Numbered from the stretch's first letter, positions 9,551 to 19,256 are shown. The stretch is DNA of 64,000 bases from Croceimicrobium hydrocarbonivorans (GCF_014524565.1 NZ_CP060139.1:1867501-1931500), one strand, 5' to 3'. Notes: generated by a model from the letters alone, not told the origin. Program-made: numbers and translations.

Positions 9551-10648
9551 ATGCAGATCAAAAGATTCGGATTCTTAGCCTTCCTCTTAGCCTTCTCATT
9601 TTCTTGGGCGGCTAATGCGAGCAATCAACATGGTGATGAACATGGACACCATGAGGAACAGGATGAGAAATCTATCAAAGAGCAGATTGCTGAAGTTAAA
9701 GAGCACCACCTCAAAGACAGTCACAGCTTTCACCTTTGGGGCGATCATGCCAGCGGAACCTCTGTAGAGTTTCCTTTACCCATAATCCTTTGGGATGAAG
9801 GCGAACTGCATTTCTTCATGTCTTCGGCCTTCCATCACAGTGAAAATCAAACCGTAGAAAGCAAAGGTTCTTACTTCCGTTTATACCATAGTAAGATTTA
9901 CAAAACCGATGCTGAAGGTACTATTCATTACGATGAGGAGCATCATGCGACCAACGCAAAACCCATCGACTTTTCCATTACCAAAACCGTATTCAGTACC
10001 ATTCTGGTAGGCATTTTATTGCTTTGGTTATTCGGAGCGGTGGCTAAAAAATACCGCAAAGACCCTGTACCACGTGGTATTGCAAAATTTATGGAGCCTT
10101 TGGTAATCCTCGTTCGCGATGATATTGCCAAGCCCAATATCGGGGAGAAGGACTACAAGCGCTTTATGCCTTACCTCCTTACCGTATTCTTCTTTATTTG
10201 GATGGCCAATATGATCGGTCAAACTCCATTGGGAATTAATATTACCGGTAACATTGCTGTTACTATGGGCCTGGCCTTAATTACTTTCTTCTTGACTCAA
10301 TTCTCTGGTAGAAAGGATTATTGGGCGCATATCTTTTGGATGCCAGGCGTGCCTTATTTGATGCGTGTAATCTTAATGCCAATTGAGATTTTGGGATTAT
10401 TTGTAAAGCCCTTCTCTCTGATGATTCGTTTGTATGCGAACATCCTGGCGGGACACGTAGTGATCATGAGTATCATTAGCTTGATCTTTATTTTCGGAAA
10501 TTGGTTCGCAACGGGAGCCTTTTTCGGATTAACCTTCTTCTTATCGATTATCGAATTACTGGTGGCCTTTTTACAGGCTTATATTTTCACCATGCTTTCT
10601 GCCCTTTACTTCGGTTCTGCGGTTGAGGTACATGATGAACACCACTAA
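9551..10648 (+). CDS. atpB: ATP synthase F0 subunit a
   Basis: Stator subunit forming the proton half-channels against the c-ring. At 365 residues it is long because it has an N-terminal signal-like segment (FGFLAFLLAFSFSWAANAS) and an acidic, His-rich extracytoplasmic region (NQHGDEHGHHEEQDEK) before the membrane helices, a Bacteroidota trait. The essential Arg is in MIRLYANILAGHVV. The C-terminal helix ends LYFGSAVEVHDEHH. It is first in the atpBEFHAG cluster, 30 nt before atpE. Confidence 0.96.
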   Translation: MQIKRFGFLAFLLAFSFSWAANASNQHGDEHGHHEEQDEKSIKEQIAEVKEHHLKDSHSFHLWGDHASGTSVEFPLPIILWDEGELHFFMSSAFHHSENQTVESKGSYFRLYHSKIYKTDAEGTIHYDEEHHATNAKPIDFSITKTVFSTILVGILLLWLFGAVAKKYRKDPVPRGIAKFMEPLVILVRDDIAKPNIGEKDYKRFMPYLLTVFFFIWMANMIGQTPLGINITGNIAVTMGLALITFFLTQFSGRKDYWAHIFWMPGVPYLMRVILMPIEILGLFVKPFSLMIRLYANILAGHVVIMSIISLIFIFGNWFATGAFFGLTFFLSIIELLVAFLQAYIFTMLSALYFGSAVEVHDEHH

Positions 10649-10666
10649 GATTTTTATTAATGCTAA

Positions 10667-10876
<210 letters not shown>

Positions 10877-10887
10877 GAAACTTAAAG

Positions 10888-10923
10888 ACCAAAGGTGAGC
10901 AGCGGTTGGCTGTCGCCTTTGGT
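10888..10923 (+). other. Intercistronic hairpin between atpE and atpF
   Basis: An 8-bp perfect stem (ACCAAAGG 10888-10895 with CCTTTGGT 10916-10923) encloses a second 4-bp stem (CAGC/GCTG) and a GGTTG loop. No proper T-tract follows, so it looks like an attenuator, processing or stability element rather than a full terminator. It is placed where c-subunit output (about ten copies or more) must exceed b-subunit output. Confidence 0.6.
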
Positions 10924-10961
10924 TCCCTGATTTTTGAACGAACCGAATAAAAGATTATAAA

Positions 10962-11459
10962 GTGGCATTATTAGAAGATTTTTCAGTTGGCCTGTTTTTT
11001 TGGCAACTTATTTTGTTCATTCTCCTGCTGTTTGTTTTACGCAAATTTGCCTGGAAACCCATCTTAGGTGCAGTAGAAGAGCGTGAAAAAAGCATTGAAG
11101 ATTCTTTGGCTTCCGCCGAAAAGGCCCGTGCCGAAATGGAGCTTCTTCAGTCTAACAATGAGCGTATCCTAGCCGAAGCCCGCGCAGAGCGTGATACTAT
11201 TTTGAAAGAAGCGCGTGAGATCAAAGACAAGATGATCAACGATGCTAAGTCTGAAGCTGGCGCCCAAGCCGAAAAGATTATTGCGAACGCCAAGGAGCAA
11301 ATTCAAAACGAAAAAATGGCGGCCGTTACCGATCTTAAAAACCAGGTGGCAGAAATGTCTATCGAAATCGCAGAGATGGTTTTACGTCGCGAACTCGATG
11401 ACAAAGCCAAGCAAGGTGATTTGGTAAAAGACCAGTTAGACAATTTTAAATTAAACTAA
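10962..11459 (+). CDS. atpF: ATP synthase F0 subunit b
   Basis: Peripheral stalk subunit linking F0 to F1. The 165-residue protein starts at a GTG (10962) and has one N-terminal membrane helix (FFWQLILFILLLFVL), the RKFAWKPI segment typical of subunit b, and a long charged coiled coil (EEREKSIEDSLASAEKARAE onward). There is no in-frame ATG before the membrane helix, so GTG is the convincing start. It ends 1 nt before atpH. Confidence 0.96.
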   Translation: MALLEDFSVGLFFWQLILFILLLFVLRKFAWKPILGAVEEREKSIEDSLASAEKARAEMELLQSNNERILAEARAERDTILKEAREIKDKMINDAKSEAGAQAEKIIANAKEQIQNEKMAAVTDLKNQVAEMSIEIAEMVLRRELDDKAKQGDLVKDQLDNFKLN

Positions 11460-11460
11460 C

Positions 11461-12018
11461 ATGGTAGTAACCAAGTTAGGTCGCGTATACGCCAAAGCCC
11501 TCATCGATCTGGCCAAAGAACAGGACCAGGTAGAAGCCATCCGCGAAGACATGCGTTTGGTTTCTGCTACTTTGAATGAGTCCCGCGAATTGACTAGCGT
11601 GATGAGTAGCCCCATCGTAAAAGGCGACAAAAAACAAGCAATTCTCCAAGAAATCTTCAAGGAGAAAATCAGCGATTTAAGCGCTCGTTTCCTGAACATT
11701 GTGGTAGATCACGGTCGTGAAGGTTCCCTGCGTGTAATCGCTCAGGCTTTTGAAAATATGTACCTTCAGCACAAAGGCATTGAAAAGGTAAGTGTAACCA
11801 CTGCCTATGCCCTTAGTGATGATGAGGTTAAAGCGGTTACCGAAAAAGCATCAGCTTATACTGGTAAGCAAGTAGAATTAGCCCAGAACGTGGATGAGAA
11901 AATCATCGGCGGTATGGTATTACGCGTTGGCGATAAACGCTACAACGGTAGTTTGGCGCATCAGTTGGAAACCCTGCGTCGCCAGTTTAAAGACAATCAC
12001 TACATCAAAGATTTTTAA
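11461..12018 (+). CDS. atpH: ATP synthase F1 subunit delta
   Basis: Caps the F1 alpha3beta3 head and joins it to the b stalk. The 185 residues fit the family: an N-terminal helical domain (VTKLGRVYAKALIDLAKEQ) and the conserved C-terminal stretch with DEKIIGGMVLRVGDKRYNGS. Spacing is 1 nt from atpF and 21 nt to atpA, consistent with one transcript. Confidence 0.96.
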   Translation: MVVTKLGRVYAKALIDLAKEQDQVEAIREDMRLVSATLNESRELTSVMSSPIVKGDKKQAILQEIFKEKISDLSARFLNIVVDHGREGSLRVIAQAFENMYLQHKGIEKVSVTTAYALSDDEVKAVTEKASAYTGKQVELAQNVDEKIIGGMVLRVGDKRYNGSLAHQLETLRRQFKDNHYIKDF

Positions 12019-12039
12019 GGATCAATAAGCTCAAGCAAC

Positions 12040-13614
12040 ATGGCTGAAGTAAAATCCGCTGAAGTATCAGCAATTCTGAGAAACCAACTTTCTGGTTTCA
12101 AAAGTGAAGCAGACCTCGAAGAAGTAGGAACCATCCTCCAGGTAGGTGACGGTATTGCCCGTGCCTATGGACTGAGCAATGCTCAGGCTGGTGAATTGGT
12201 AGAGTTCGATTCCGGATTACGCGGTATCGTACTGAACCTCGAGGAAGACAATGTGGGTATCGTATTGCTTGGTGCCGACGAAAATATTAAAGAAGGGTCT
12301 ACCGTAAAACGTACCGGACAAATTGCCTCTATCAATGTAGGTGAAGGAATGTTGGGTCGTGTGGTGGATACCTTAGGTAACCCAATCGACGGTAAAGGAC
12401 CAATCGAAGGTGAAACTTTCGAAATGCCTTTAGAGCGTAAAGCTCCGGGTGTAATCTACCGTCAACCAGTAAACGAACCTATGCAAACTGGTATCAAAGC
12501 GATCGACGCGATGATTCCTGTAGGTCGTGGTCAGCGTGAGTTGATTATTGGTGACCGTCAGACTGGTAAATCTACCGTTGCTCTGGATACCATCATTAAC
12601 CAGCGCGAATTTTACGATGCTGGCGAGCCTGTATTCTGTATCTATGTAGCGATTGGTCAAAAAGGTTCTACCGTAGCCGGTATTGCTAAAACCCTAGAAG
12701 AAAAAGGCGCTTTGGATTACACTGTAATCGTTGCGGCTAACGCTTCTGATCCTGCTCCAATGCAGTTCTATGCTCCATTTGCTGGTGCTGCGATTGGTGA
12801 GTACTTCCGCGATACAGGTCGTCCTGCTCTGATCGTATATGATGACCTTTCTAAACAAGCGGTAGCTTACCGTGAGGTATCTCTGCTTTTACGTCGTCCT
12901 CCAGGTCGTGAGGCCTATCCTGGTGACGTATTCTACCTTCACTCACGTTTATTAGAGCGTGCAGCTAAGGTGATCGCTGATGATAATGTAGCGAAGAACA
13001 TGAACGACCTTCCTGTGTCTTTAAAAGACAAGGTAAAAGGTGGTGGTTCTTTAACTGCATTGCCAATTATTGAAACTCAGGCGGGTGACGTATCTGCCTA
13101 TATTCCGACCAACGTAATTTCGATTACCGACGGACAGATCTTCTTGGAATCTGATCTCTTTAACTCGGGTGTACGTCCTGCGATTAACGTAGGTATCTCC
13201 GTATCTCGTGTAGGGGGTAACGCTCAGATTAAATCCATGAAAAAGATCTCTGGTACCCTTAAGCTTGATCAGGCTCAGTACCGCGAATTAGAGGCTTTCG
13301 CCAAATTCGGATCTGACCTTGATGCTGCTACCATGGCGGTAATTAATAAAGGTAAGCGTAACGTGGAAATCTTGAAGCAAGGTGTAAACAGCCCGCTTCC
13401 AGTAGAGAAACAAGCTGCGATTATTTACGTTGGAACCAAAGCTTTATTGAACAATGTACCGGTGGAGAAAATCCGCGAGTTCGAAGTAGAGTTCTTGGAT
13501 TTCATGGACAATAAGCATCGCGATGTTCTGGATCAATTGAAAGCCGGTAAACTTACCGACGAGATCACCGGAACTATCGAGAAAGTTGCTAAAGAACTGG
13601 CAGCTAAATATTAA
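12040..13614 (+). CDS. atpA: ATP synthase F1 subunit alpha
   Basis: Non-catalytic nucleotide-binding subunit of F1, 524 residues. The Walker A motif is GDRQTGKST, the Walker B region is [14 protein letters not shown], and the conserved arginine-finger region reads [17 protein letters not shown]. Lack of a neighbouring atpD/atpC is normal in Bacteroidota, where those two genes usually sit at another locus. A strong hairpin lies between this gene and atpG. Confidence 0.98.
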   Translation: MAEVKSAEVSAILRNQLSGFKSEADLEEVGTILQVGDGIARAYGLSNAQAGELVEFDSGLRGIVLNLEEDNVGIVLLGADENIKEGSTVKRTGQIASINVGEGMLGRVVDTLGNPIDGKGPIEGETFEMPLERKAPGVIYRQPVNEPMQTGIKAIDAMIPVGRGQRELIIGDRQTGKSTVALDTIINQREFYDAGEPVFCIYVAIGQKGSTVAGIAKTLEEKGALDYTVIVAANASDPAPMQFYAPFAGAAIGEYFRDTGRPALIVYDDLSKQAVAYREVSLLLRRPPGREAYPGDVFYLHSRLLERAAKVIADDNVAKNMNDLPVSLKDKVKGGGSLTALPIIETQAGDVSAYIPTNVISITDGQIFLESDLFNSGVRPAINVGISVSRVGGNAQIKSMKKISGTLKLDQAQYRELEAFAKFGSDLDAATMAVINKGKRNVEILKQGVNSPLPVEKQAAIIYVGTKALLNNVPVEKIREFEVEFLDFMDNKHRDVLDQLKAGKLTDEITGTIEKVAKELAAKY

Positions 13615-13628
13615 TAGCATTCTCTTTT

Positions 13629-13656
13629 CCGAGGCCTTCCATCAGGAGGGCTTCGG
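13629..13656 (+). other. Intercistronic hairpin between atpA and atpG
   Basis: CCGAGGCCTTCC (13629-13640) pairs with GGAGGGCTTCGG (13645-13656) over 12 bp with two G-T wobbles, leaving a 4-nt loop (ATCA). TTTT before the stem and TAAAA after it could extend pairing. No T-tract follows, so processing, mRNA stability or partial attenuation is more likely than termination. It separates alpha (three per complex) from gamma (one per complex). Confidence 0.6.
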
Positions 13657-13678
13657 TAAAAGCTTTAAGCCTTAAAAT

Positions 13679-14542
13679 ATGGCCAACTTAAAAGAACTAC
13701 GTAGTCGGATCACCTCGGTAGGTAGCACCATGCAGATTACCTCTGCCATGAAGATGGTATCTGCTGCTAAGCTCAAGCGAGCTCAGGATGCGATTACCCA
13801 ACTCCGTCCTTACGCGCAAAAGCTAGAAGAAATTCTGGTGAACGTAAGTGCGACTTTGGACTCTTCAGAAGGGCAGTACAGCCGCCAAACTGACGACGTT
13901 AAAAAGGTTTTATTGGTTGCCATTTCTTCGAACCGTGGTCTTTGTGGCGCTTTTAATGCCAACGTGGTAAAACGCGTAATGGCTTATCAAGCCGAAAGCA
14001 ATGCCCAGGTAGACACCTTCTTTATGGGTAAGAAGGCCGGAGAAATTCTGGTAAAACGTGGTTCCTCTGCTCCCATTGGTGAGCGTAACTCTATCTATGA
14101 AGATTTGAGCTACGACAATGCCAGTGAAGTAGCAGAAATGCTAATGCAGAAATTCCTTGATGGCGAATATGACCGCATCGAATTAGTGTATAACCGCTTT
14201 GTTAATGCTGCTACTCAGCGTGTACAATGTGAGCAGTTCTTACCTATTCGCGAGGTTAAAAGCGAGGGTACTGCTGCTGGTGAGTACATCTATGAGCCCG
14301 GCAAAGAAGAGATTTTGGAAGATTTGATTCCTAAGTCTTTAAAAACACAGCTTTTCAAAGCTTTATTGGATAGCAATGCCTCTGAACACGGAGCGCGTAT
14401 GACCGCTATGCATAAAGCAACAGACAACGCTCAGGAACTGAAACGTAACCTGAGTCTGGAATACAACAAAGCTCGTCAGGCGGCTATTACCAACGAAATT
14501 CTCGAGATCGTAGGTGGTGCCAATGCCCTGGCCGACGGCTAG
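13679..14542 (+). CDS. atpG: ATP synthase F1 subunit gamma
   Basis: Rotor shaft inside the alpha3beta3 head. The 287-residue protein begins with the conserved ANLKELRSRITSVGSTMQ and continues KMVSAAKLKRAQ; it ends with the matching C-terminal helix (KRNLSLEYNKARQAAITNEI). It is the last gene of the cluster and is followed within 25 nt by a rho-independent terminator. Confidence 0.97.
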   Translation: MANLKELRSRITSVGSTMQITSAMKMVSAAKLKRAQDAITQLRPYAQKLEEILVNVSATLDSSEGQYSRQTDDVKKVLLVAISSNRGLCGAFNANVVKRVMAYQAESNAQVDTFFMGKKAGEILVKRGSSAPIGERNSIYEDLSYDNASEVAEMLMQKFLDGEYDRIELVYNRFVNAATQRVQCEQFLPIREVKSEGTAAGEYIYEPGKEEILEDLIPKSLKTQLFKALLDSNASEHGARMTAMHKATDNAQELKRNLSLEYNKARQAAITNEILEIVGGANALADG

Positions 14543-14565
14543 AAATTCTTGTTATTGTTTAAAAG

Positions 14566-14594
14566 ACCCCGGCTTTTACAGTCGGGGTTTTTTT
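14566..14594 (+). terminator. Rho-independent terminator of the ATP synthase operon
   Basis: Stem ACCCCG (14566-14571) with CGGGGT (14583-14588), an 11-nt loop and a T7 run (14588-14594), preceded by an A-run. Located 24 nt after the atpG stop. Confidence 0.85.
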
Positions 14595-14673
14595 ATGCCT
14601 TAACTTTTGCCTTGGGAACTTTTAATGGGAAAATGTACATTTAAGAACCTCAACCTTTTTTATTACTGTATTG

Positions 14674-15216
14674 ATGCGAAACTTCCTTTGGCTTTTTCTA
14701 TTCAGCGTAGCAAGTCTGCAAGCGCAAAACTCGAAAGCCTGGCCATCCCTGACAGCAATTGAAATAGGCCTAAGTACTTTGGAAGTATTTTTTACAGATT
14801 ATCGAAGTCAATACAAGAATGGATATTCCTGCTATCTGGAACTCGAAATACGAAACCGGGGTAAACTTCAAACAATTGTGGGCTTTCAGTATCATCGCTG
14901 GTTTATGGAGGATCAATATGAGCCAATCAATCATGCCCGTAATTATGACTTTTATTTAGCACTCGCTAAGGAATTTCAATTTCAAAAGCATCGGTTTCAA
15001 TTACTTATGCCGTTGGGCCTAAGTGTTTTAGTTTCAGATAATGATTTTGAAGAATACCGTGGACACGCTCATGTGCCTTCGAAGTTCGGTCCATTTTTGG
15101 GCTTAAGGGCAAAGTATAGTTATGCTATCAACCAGCATATTTCTTCAGGGCTTTATGTGGGAGCTTTTACGACCGGCGCAATAACAATAGGAATTAGCAC
15201 GACATATAGCCTATGA
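14674..15216 (+). CDS. Small secreted beta-barrel-like protein
   Basis: Not assigned to a named family. From the ATG at 14674 (a TTG lies just before it) the 180-residue product has a signal peptide ending SLQAQ and alternating hydrophobic/polar segments ending in aromatic-rich strands (GLYVGAFTTGAITIG then STTYSL). This is what small Bacteroidota outer-membrane barrels look like. It overlaps the next gene by 4 nt (ATGA), and the partner has the same general design, so the two are probably made together. Function unknown. Confidence 0.7.
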   Translation: MRNFLWLFLFSVASLQAQNSKAWPSLTAIEIGLSTLEVFFTDYRSQYKNGYSCYLELEIRNRGKLQTIVGFQYHRWFMEDQYEPINHARNYDFYLALAKEFQFQKHRFQLLMPLGLSVLVSDNDFEEYRGHAHVPSKFGPFLGLRAKYSYAINQHISSGLYVGAFTTGAITIGISTTYSL

Positions 15217-15893
15217 AGTTTTTGATTTTTAAAATTTTCGTACTCCTTATCAGCCTAAATGTTACAGGCCAAAGTTCTTTATCATTAAATATCGGGGCTG
15301 GCATATTAAGCGAATCTTATAGTCCGCATTATAAATCCTTTGCAGAGTACCTAAATGATAAGGCCCTGCCTCGCCAACAATTGCTGGCCGGCCTTCAGTT
15401 TAATTGGCAAATAAAAGATCACTCCAGTTTATGGCTTGCAGGAGCCTACGTATTCCGAGATATTCAGTATCAAGATTTGCAGATCAAGAGTCAGAATAAT
15501 GATCCCGCAGAATATCAATCGGATGTGCTTCGCTATTTAGACTTTTCTTTGGCTTATGGCTATAGACTGCGTTGGAGTCGCAGCTTTAGCATTTACCCAA
15601 AATTAGGTCTCTTTAGCTTTCTGCCGGTAGTAAGTAAGCCAAACTTATTGTATTCTGGAGGCTGGACAGGCTCTCAAGTTCAGATCAACTACGATAAACA
15701 CGGAGGTTTAGGTGCATTGGCGGAGCTTTACCTCGAATGGAACCCCTGGTCTAAAAGCAAGTGGGGATTGCACCTAGCCATTCCTTATCAATGGTATTGG
15801 TTCCTAAATACGGTCGAAAGACGCGATCCTTTTTACTCGCTTTCCTTGCAAATGGGACTGCATTATAATTTAGGTCGCGGGCGGCCTTATTGA
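15213..15893 (+). CDS. Outer-membrane beta-barrel-like protein
   Basis: A 226-residue product with a signal peptide (MKFLIFKIFVLLISLNVTGQ) and repeated amphipathic strand patterns such as WLAGAYVFRDIQY, LDFSLAYGYRLRW and FSIYPKLGLFSF, ending GLHYNLGRGRPY. Coupled to the preceding gene by an ATGA overlap. Both are predicted outer-membrane or surface proteins of unknown role; they share design more than recognisable sequence. No Cys-type lipobox is present. Confidence 0.7.
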   Translation: MKFLIFKIFVLLISLNVTGQSSLSLNIGAGILSESYSPHYKSFAEYLNDKALPRQQLLAGLQFNWQIKDHSSLWLAGAYVFRDIQYQDLQIKSQNNDPAEYQSDVLRYLDFSLAYGYRLRWSRSFSIYPKLGLFSFLPVVSKPNLLYSGGWTGSQVQINYDKHGGLGALAELYLEWNPWSKSKWGLHLAIPYQWYWFLNTVERRDPFYSLSLQMGLHYNLGRGRPY

Positions 15894-15940
15894 TTTTTTA
15901 GAATCAAGTTTTCCGGCCCGCATTTTGCTAACTTCCCCAC

Positions 15941-17404
15941 GTGATCAACAGGAGCTGGATACCCTTTACCCTTAGAGGACGCATCTTTTTTTCGATGCTG
16001 CTTATCCTCGCCATTTCATTCCTCTTAACCGGAACCATTTCCTTCTATCACTTTAAACAAGAAAATGAGCAATACCACGAAGAACGCCTCAAACGTAAGG
16101 AGTTCGCAGTATTGGAATCCATTAACTTTTTCTTGCGCGATCAAGAGCTCATCAACAATACCGATAGCATTGTAAGCCTCTTTGATACCAAGGTTTGTGA
16201 TCTTGCGCAGATCAATGGTTTGGATATCAATATCTATGGGCTTAACGGGAATTTGCTCATCGCCTCTACACCCCATCTCCACGAAAGTGGCATTATTCCG
16301 ACCAAGATTGATCCCGACCTGATGGAGCGTCTTTACCAAACCGCCGATCAGGTATTACGTCGTTATAAAACCGATTCGGTAGACTTCCTCTCCACTTTCG
16401 ATTTTATCCGGAATTACCAGGGCAAGCCAGTGGCGATTATTAACCTGCCCTATTTCGATGCGGAGGACCTCAGCAGAGAGGATTTAAGGAACTTTCTCTG
16501 GCGATTAACGGAAATATACTTCCTACTCTTTTTAGGGGCTAGTTTGATGGCCTATTTCCTTTCCAATTACATCACCGGTTCCTTGCAACTCATTGGTGAG
16601 CACATAAAAAACACCCGACTCAAAGGAGGAAATTATCAACTGGAATGGAAATACCAGGATGAGATTGGGACTCTGGTGGCGGAATACAACCGCATGCTTC
16701 AAGAGCTGGAGGCCTCCGCTGCTAAATTGGCTCAAACCGAAAGGGAAAGTGCCTGGCGTGAAATGGCCAAACAAGTGGCGCATGAAATTAAAAATCCGCT
16801 TACGCCTATGCGACTCAATGTGCAATACCTCGAAAAGAGCCTGCGCACTGATGACCCTGAGAAACTGCGTGAGTTTTCGGAAAGCATGATTGATCAGATC
16901 GACACTCTGAGCAATATCGCCGCTGCTTTCTCTCGCTTTGCCTCTATGCCCGAACTACGCTTAAAACTCTTCCCCGTAAGGGAATTGGTACGTAGGGTGG
17001 CTATGTTATATCCAGAGCATAATGTGCAGTTTAAGGCAGAAGATGAGGATCTGCAGATTTATGCTGATCCGGATCAGCTTATTCGAGTAATGAATAACCT
17101 CATCAACAATGCCTTGCAATCCGTGCCCGAGGGTAGAAAGGAGCAGGTGGTAGTTTCGCTTTCGCGGAAGGGAGAACAGGCCCTTATTGAAGTTTGCGAC
17201 AATGGCAGTGGAATTCCGGAATCGCAGCATACCAAGATTTTTGAACCTCGCTTTACCACCAAATCCAGTGGAATGGGCTTAGGCCTGGCTTTGGTAAAAC
17301 GAATTGTAGATGGCTTTTCCGGGCGCATCGAATTCGAAACCAAATTGGGTGAAGGAACTTGTTTTCGAGTATACCTGCCTCTATCCGCGCAAAGCGAGGA
17401 CTAG
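15941..17404 (+). CDS. Membrane sensor histidine kinase, NtrY-like
   Basis: Orphan two-component sensor kinase of 487 residues with a GTG start (15941). Order: first membrane helix (FSMLLILAISFLLTG), an extracytoplasmic sensor region to about residue 180, a second helix (FLLFLGASLMAYFLSNYITG), a HAMP-like linker (EYNRMLQELE), the His-phosphorylation box VAHEIKNPLTPMRLN, and the ATPase domain with N box NLINNALQSVPEG, G1 DNGSGIPES and G2 GMGLGLALVKRIV. Motifs match the NtrY/AtoS class. No response regulator gene is adjacent, so its partner must be elsewhere. Confidence 0.93.
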   Translation: MINRSWIPFTLRGRIFFSMLLILAISFLLTGTISFYHFKQENEQYHEERLKRKEFAVLESINFFLRDQELINNTDSIVSLFDTKVCDLAQINGLDINIYGLNGNLLIASTPHLHESGIIPTKIDPDLMERLYQTADQVLRRYKTDSVDFLSTFDFIRNYQGKPVAIINLPYFDAEDLSREDLRNFLWRLTEIYFLLFLGASLMAYFLSNYITGSLQLIGEHIKNTRLKGGNYQLEWKYQDEIGTLVAEYNRMLQELEASAAKLAQTERESAWREMAKQVAHEIKNPLTPMRLNVQYLEKSLRTDDPEKLREFSESMIDQIDTLSNIAAAFSRFASMPELRLKLFPVRELVRRVAMLYPEHNVQFKAEDEDLQIYADPDQLIRVMNNLINNALQSVPEGRKEQVVVSLSRKGEQALIEVCDNGSGIPESQHTKIFEPRFTTKSSGMGLGLALVKRIVDGFSGRIEFETKLGEGTCFRVYLPLSAQSED

Positions 17405-17461
17405 GAAGTTTTTAAATCCGAGGGAATTCATTTCTTTTGCAGGGCACCCAATGAAACAATC

Positions 17462-18235
17462 ATGGAATTCAACAATCTGCTACTGGAAATAAGCGATTCA
17501 ATTGCGGTAATTACCCTTAATCGCCCTAAGCAACTTAATGCCTTAAATAAAGAAACTATCGCCGAATTGCATCAGGCCCTCGAAGGACTGAAAAATGATG
17601 CTGAAGTTCGGGTGGTGATCTTAACGGGAAGTGGCGAAAAGTCCTTTGTGGCTGGCGCCGATATTAAAGAATTTGCCAATTTCTCCGTAACCGAAGGAAC
17701 CGAATTAGCGGCCTTAGGGCAGACGAGTCTTTTCGACTATATCGAGAACTATAGTAAGCCCGTAATCGCTGCCGTAAATGGCTTTGCTTTGGGAGGTGGT
17801 TTGGAATTAGCGATGAGTGCACATATTCGCATCGCCTCCAACAATGCCAAATTAGGCTTACCTGAAGTTACTCTGGGCTTGATTCCAGGATATGGCGGTA
17901 CCCAGCGTTTAGCTCAATTAGTAGGCAAGGGCCGAGCCCTGGAAATGATTCTCAGCGCCCAAATGATCAAGGCCGATCGTGCCTATGAAATGGGTCTGGT
18001 AAATCACCTTACTGAATTAGACGAATTGCTTCCTACGGCCAAAGGCTTAGCGGCTAAAATTGCCCAAAATTCACCCAATGCTATTCACAGTGCAATTAAG
18101 TGTGTGAATGCCGGTTATACCGATGGCATGAATGGCTTTAAGGTGGAAATTGAAGAATTTGGAAAATGCTTCGGCACCGAAGATTTTACTGAAGGGACCA
18201 CCGCCTTTTTAGAAAAACGCAAACCTCAGTTTTGA
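17462..18235 (+). CDS. Enoyl-CoA hydratase/isomerase family protein
   Basis: Crotonase-fold enzyme of 257 residues, probably short-chain enoyl-CoA hydratase in fatty acid or branched-chain amino acid breakdown. The oxyanion-hole segments are FVAGADIKEF and FALGGGLELAM. The catalytic Glu positions are in LELAMSAH and GLPEVTLGLIPGYGGTQRL, both kept, which favours true hydratase activity. It overlaps the following hydrolase gene (TTGA), so the two are coupled. The exact substrate cannot be set from sequence alone. Confidence 0.92.
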   Translation: MEFNNLLLEISDSIAVITLNRPKQLNALNKETIAELHQALEGLKNDAEVRVVILTGSGEKSFVAGADIKEFANFSVTEGTELAALGQTSLFDYIENYSKPVIAAVNGFALGGGLELAMSAHIRIASNNAKLGLPEVTLGLIPGYGGTQRLAQLVGKGRALEMILSAQMIKADRAYEMGLVNHLTELDELLPTAKGLAAKIAQNSPNAIHSAIKCVNAGYTDGMNGFKVEIEEFGKCFGTEDFTEGTTAFLEKRKPQF

Positions 18236-18900
18236 GCATTCGCAAAGACTTTAAAATAGAACGCACGGCTCGCTACTACCTCAGTAACGAGCCGTCGTCT
18301 TTACAGCCCTATCTCTGCTTTGTTCTGCATGGATATGGGCAGCATCCGGAATTCTTCCTGCGCAAGTTTGAAAAGGCGCAGCGCTCCGATATTCTGTTTG
18401 TGGCACCCGAAGGATTGCATCGCTTTTATTTACAAGGATCTTCGGGCCGAGTTGGCTCCAGTTGGATGACTAAGGAAGATCGCCTCAATGATATTGATGA
18501 CTATTGCCGAATGTTAGATCAAGTGGCGGCGATGATAATGGAGTACCAGCGCTTTGAAAAGGTGGCCATATTTGGTTTTTCGCAGGGCGTAGCTACCGCT
18601 TGCCGATGGGCCAATAGCACCAAATTAAAATTCGAAACCTTGATAAATTGGGCCGGAGCCTTTCCTCCCGATCTCGATTTTGAAGCGGCCCTCGAAAACT
18701 TTCGCCCCAAGGAATTACATATGCTTTGCGGCGATGATGATGAATTTATTAGTGAGGAACGACTAGAGGAGCATTTAAACTTTTTGAAGGAAAAGGGTCT
18801 TCATCCCGACCTTCATCGTTTTGAAGGGAAGCATGATATTTATAACGCGCCTTTAAAGGCCTTGTTGGAGGAGGTTTTTCCTACTCATCCACATCCATAA
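18232..18900 (+). CDS. Alpha/beta hydrolase, carboxylesterase-phospholipase type
   Basis: A 222-residue cytoplasmic serine hydrolase of the family of short-chain carboxylesterases and lysophospholipases. The oxyanion region is FVLHGYGQHPEFF, the nucleophile elbow is GFSQGVATA, the Asp is in LCGDDDEFI, and the His is in EGKHDIYNAP, completing a Ser-Asp-His triad. The TTG start at 18232 overlaps the upstream TGA; the chain starts MSIRKDFKIERT. Its 3' end runs 20 nt into the convergent Hsp15-like gene. Confidence 0.86.
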   Translation: MSIRKDFKIERTARYYLSNEPSSLQPYLCFVLHGYGQHPEFFLRKFEKAQRSDILFVAPEGLHRFYLQGSSGRVGSSWMTKEDRLNDIDDYCRMLDQVAAMIMEYQRFEKVAIFGFSQGVATACRWANSTKLKFETLINWAGAFPPDLDFEAALENFRPKELHMLCGDDDEFISEERLEEHLNFLKEKGLHPDLHRFEGKHDIYNAPLKALLEEVFPTHPHP

Positions 18901-19252
18901 AGTCATTAAGATCCCGACGCTCCTTTTTGGTGGGTCTACCGGTGCCACGAGGTCGGCTCAGCTTATGCATCATATTGATGAATTGCTGCTTTTCGAGCTC
19001 TTCAGCCGTGGTGATATCTCTGATTAAATCTGGAACTAATTTGGCGCCCACCCGCGATTTTGGAATGTCCAAAACTTCAACCTGGTAAAGCACACCATCC
19101 TTACGGAAACCAATTCTATCGCCCACCTTCACTTCTCGTGAGGCTTTGGCCGGCTCATCATTAATAATTACCCGCGACTTTTTTAGGGCATCTGTAGCCA
19201 GGCTGCGGGTTTTGTATTTGCGAACACACCAGAGGTACTTATCTATACGCAT
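18881..19252 (-). CDS. hslR: S4-domain RNA-binding protein, Hsp15 family
   Basis: The E. coli relative binds stalled 50S subunits carrying nascent chains and helps recycle them after heat shock. The 123-residue protein opens with the S4 signature MRIDKYLWCVRKYKTRSLA and VIINDEPAKASREVKVGDRI, followed by a basic C-terminal tail (RGTGRPTKKERRD). It converges on the hydrolase with a 20-nt overlap. A TATTTTTG promoter element ends 4 nt before its ATG, so the mRNA may be leaderless. Confidence 0.9.
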   Translation of the reverse strand: MRIDKYLWCVRKYKTRSLATDALKKSRVIINDEPAKASREVKVGDRIGFRKDGVLYQVEVLDIPKSRVGAKLVPDLIRDITTAEELEKQQFINMMHKLSRPRGTGRPTKKERRDLNDFMDVDE

Positions 19253-19256
19253 GGGC

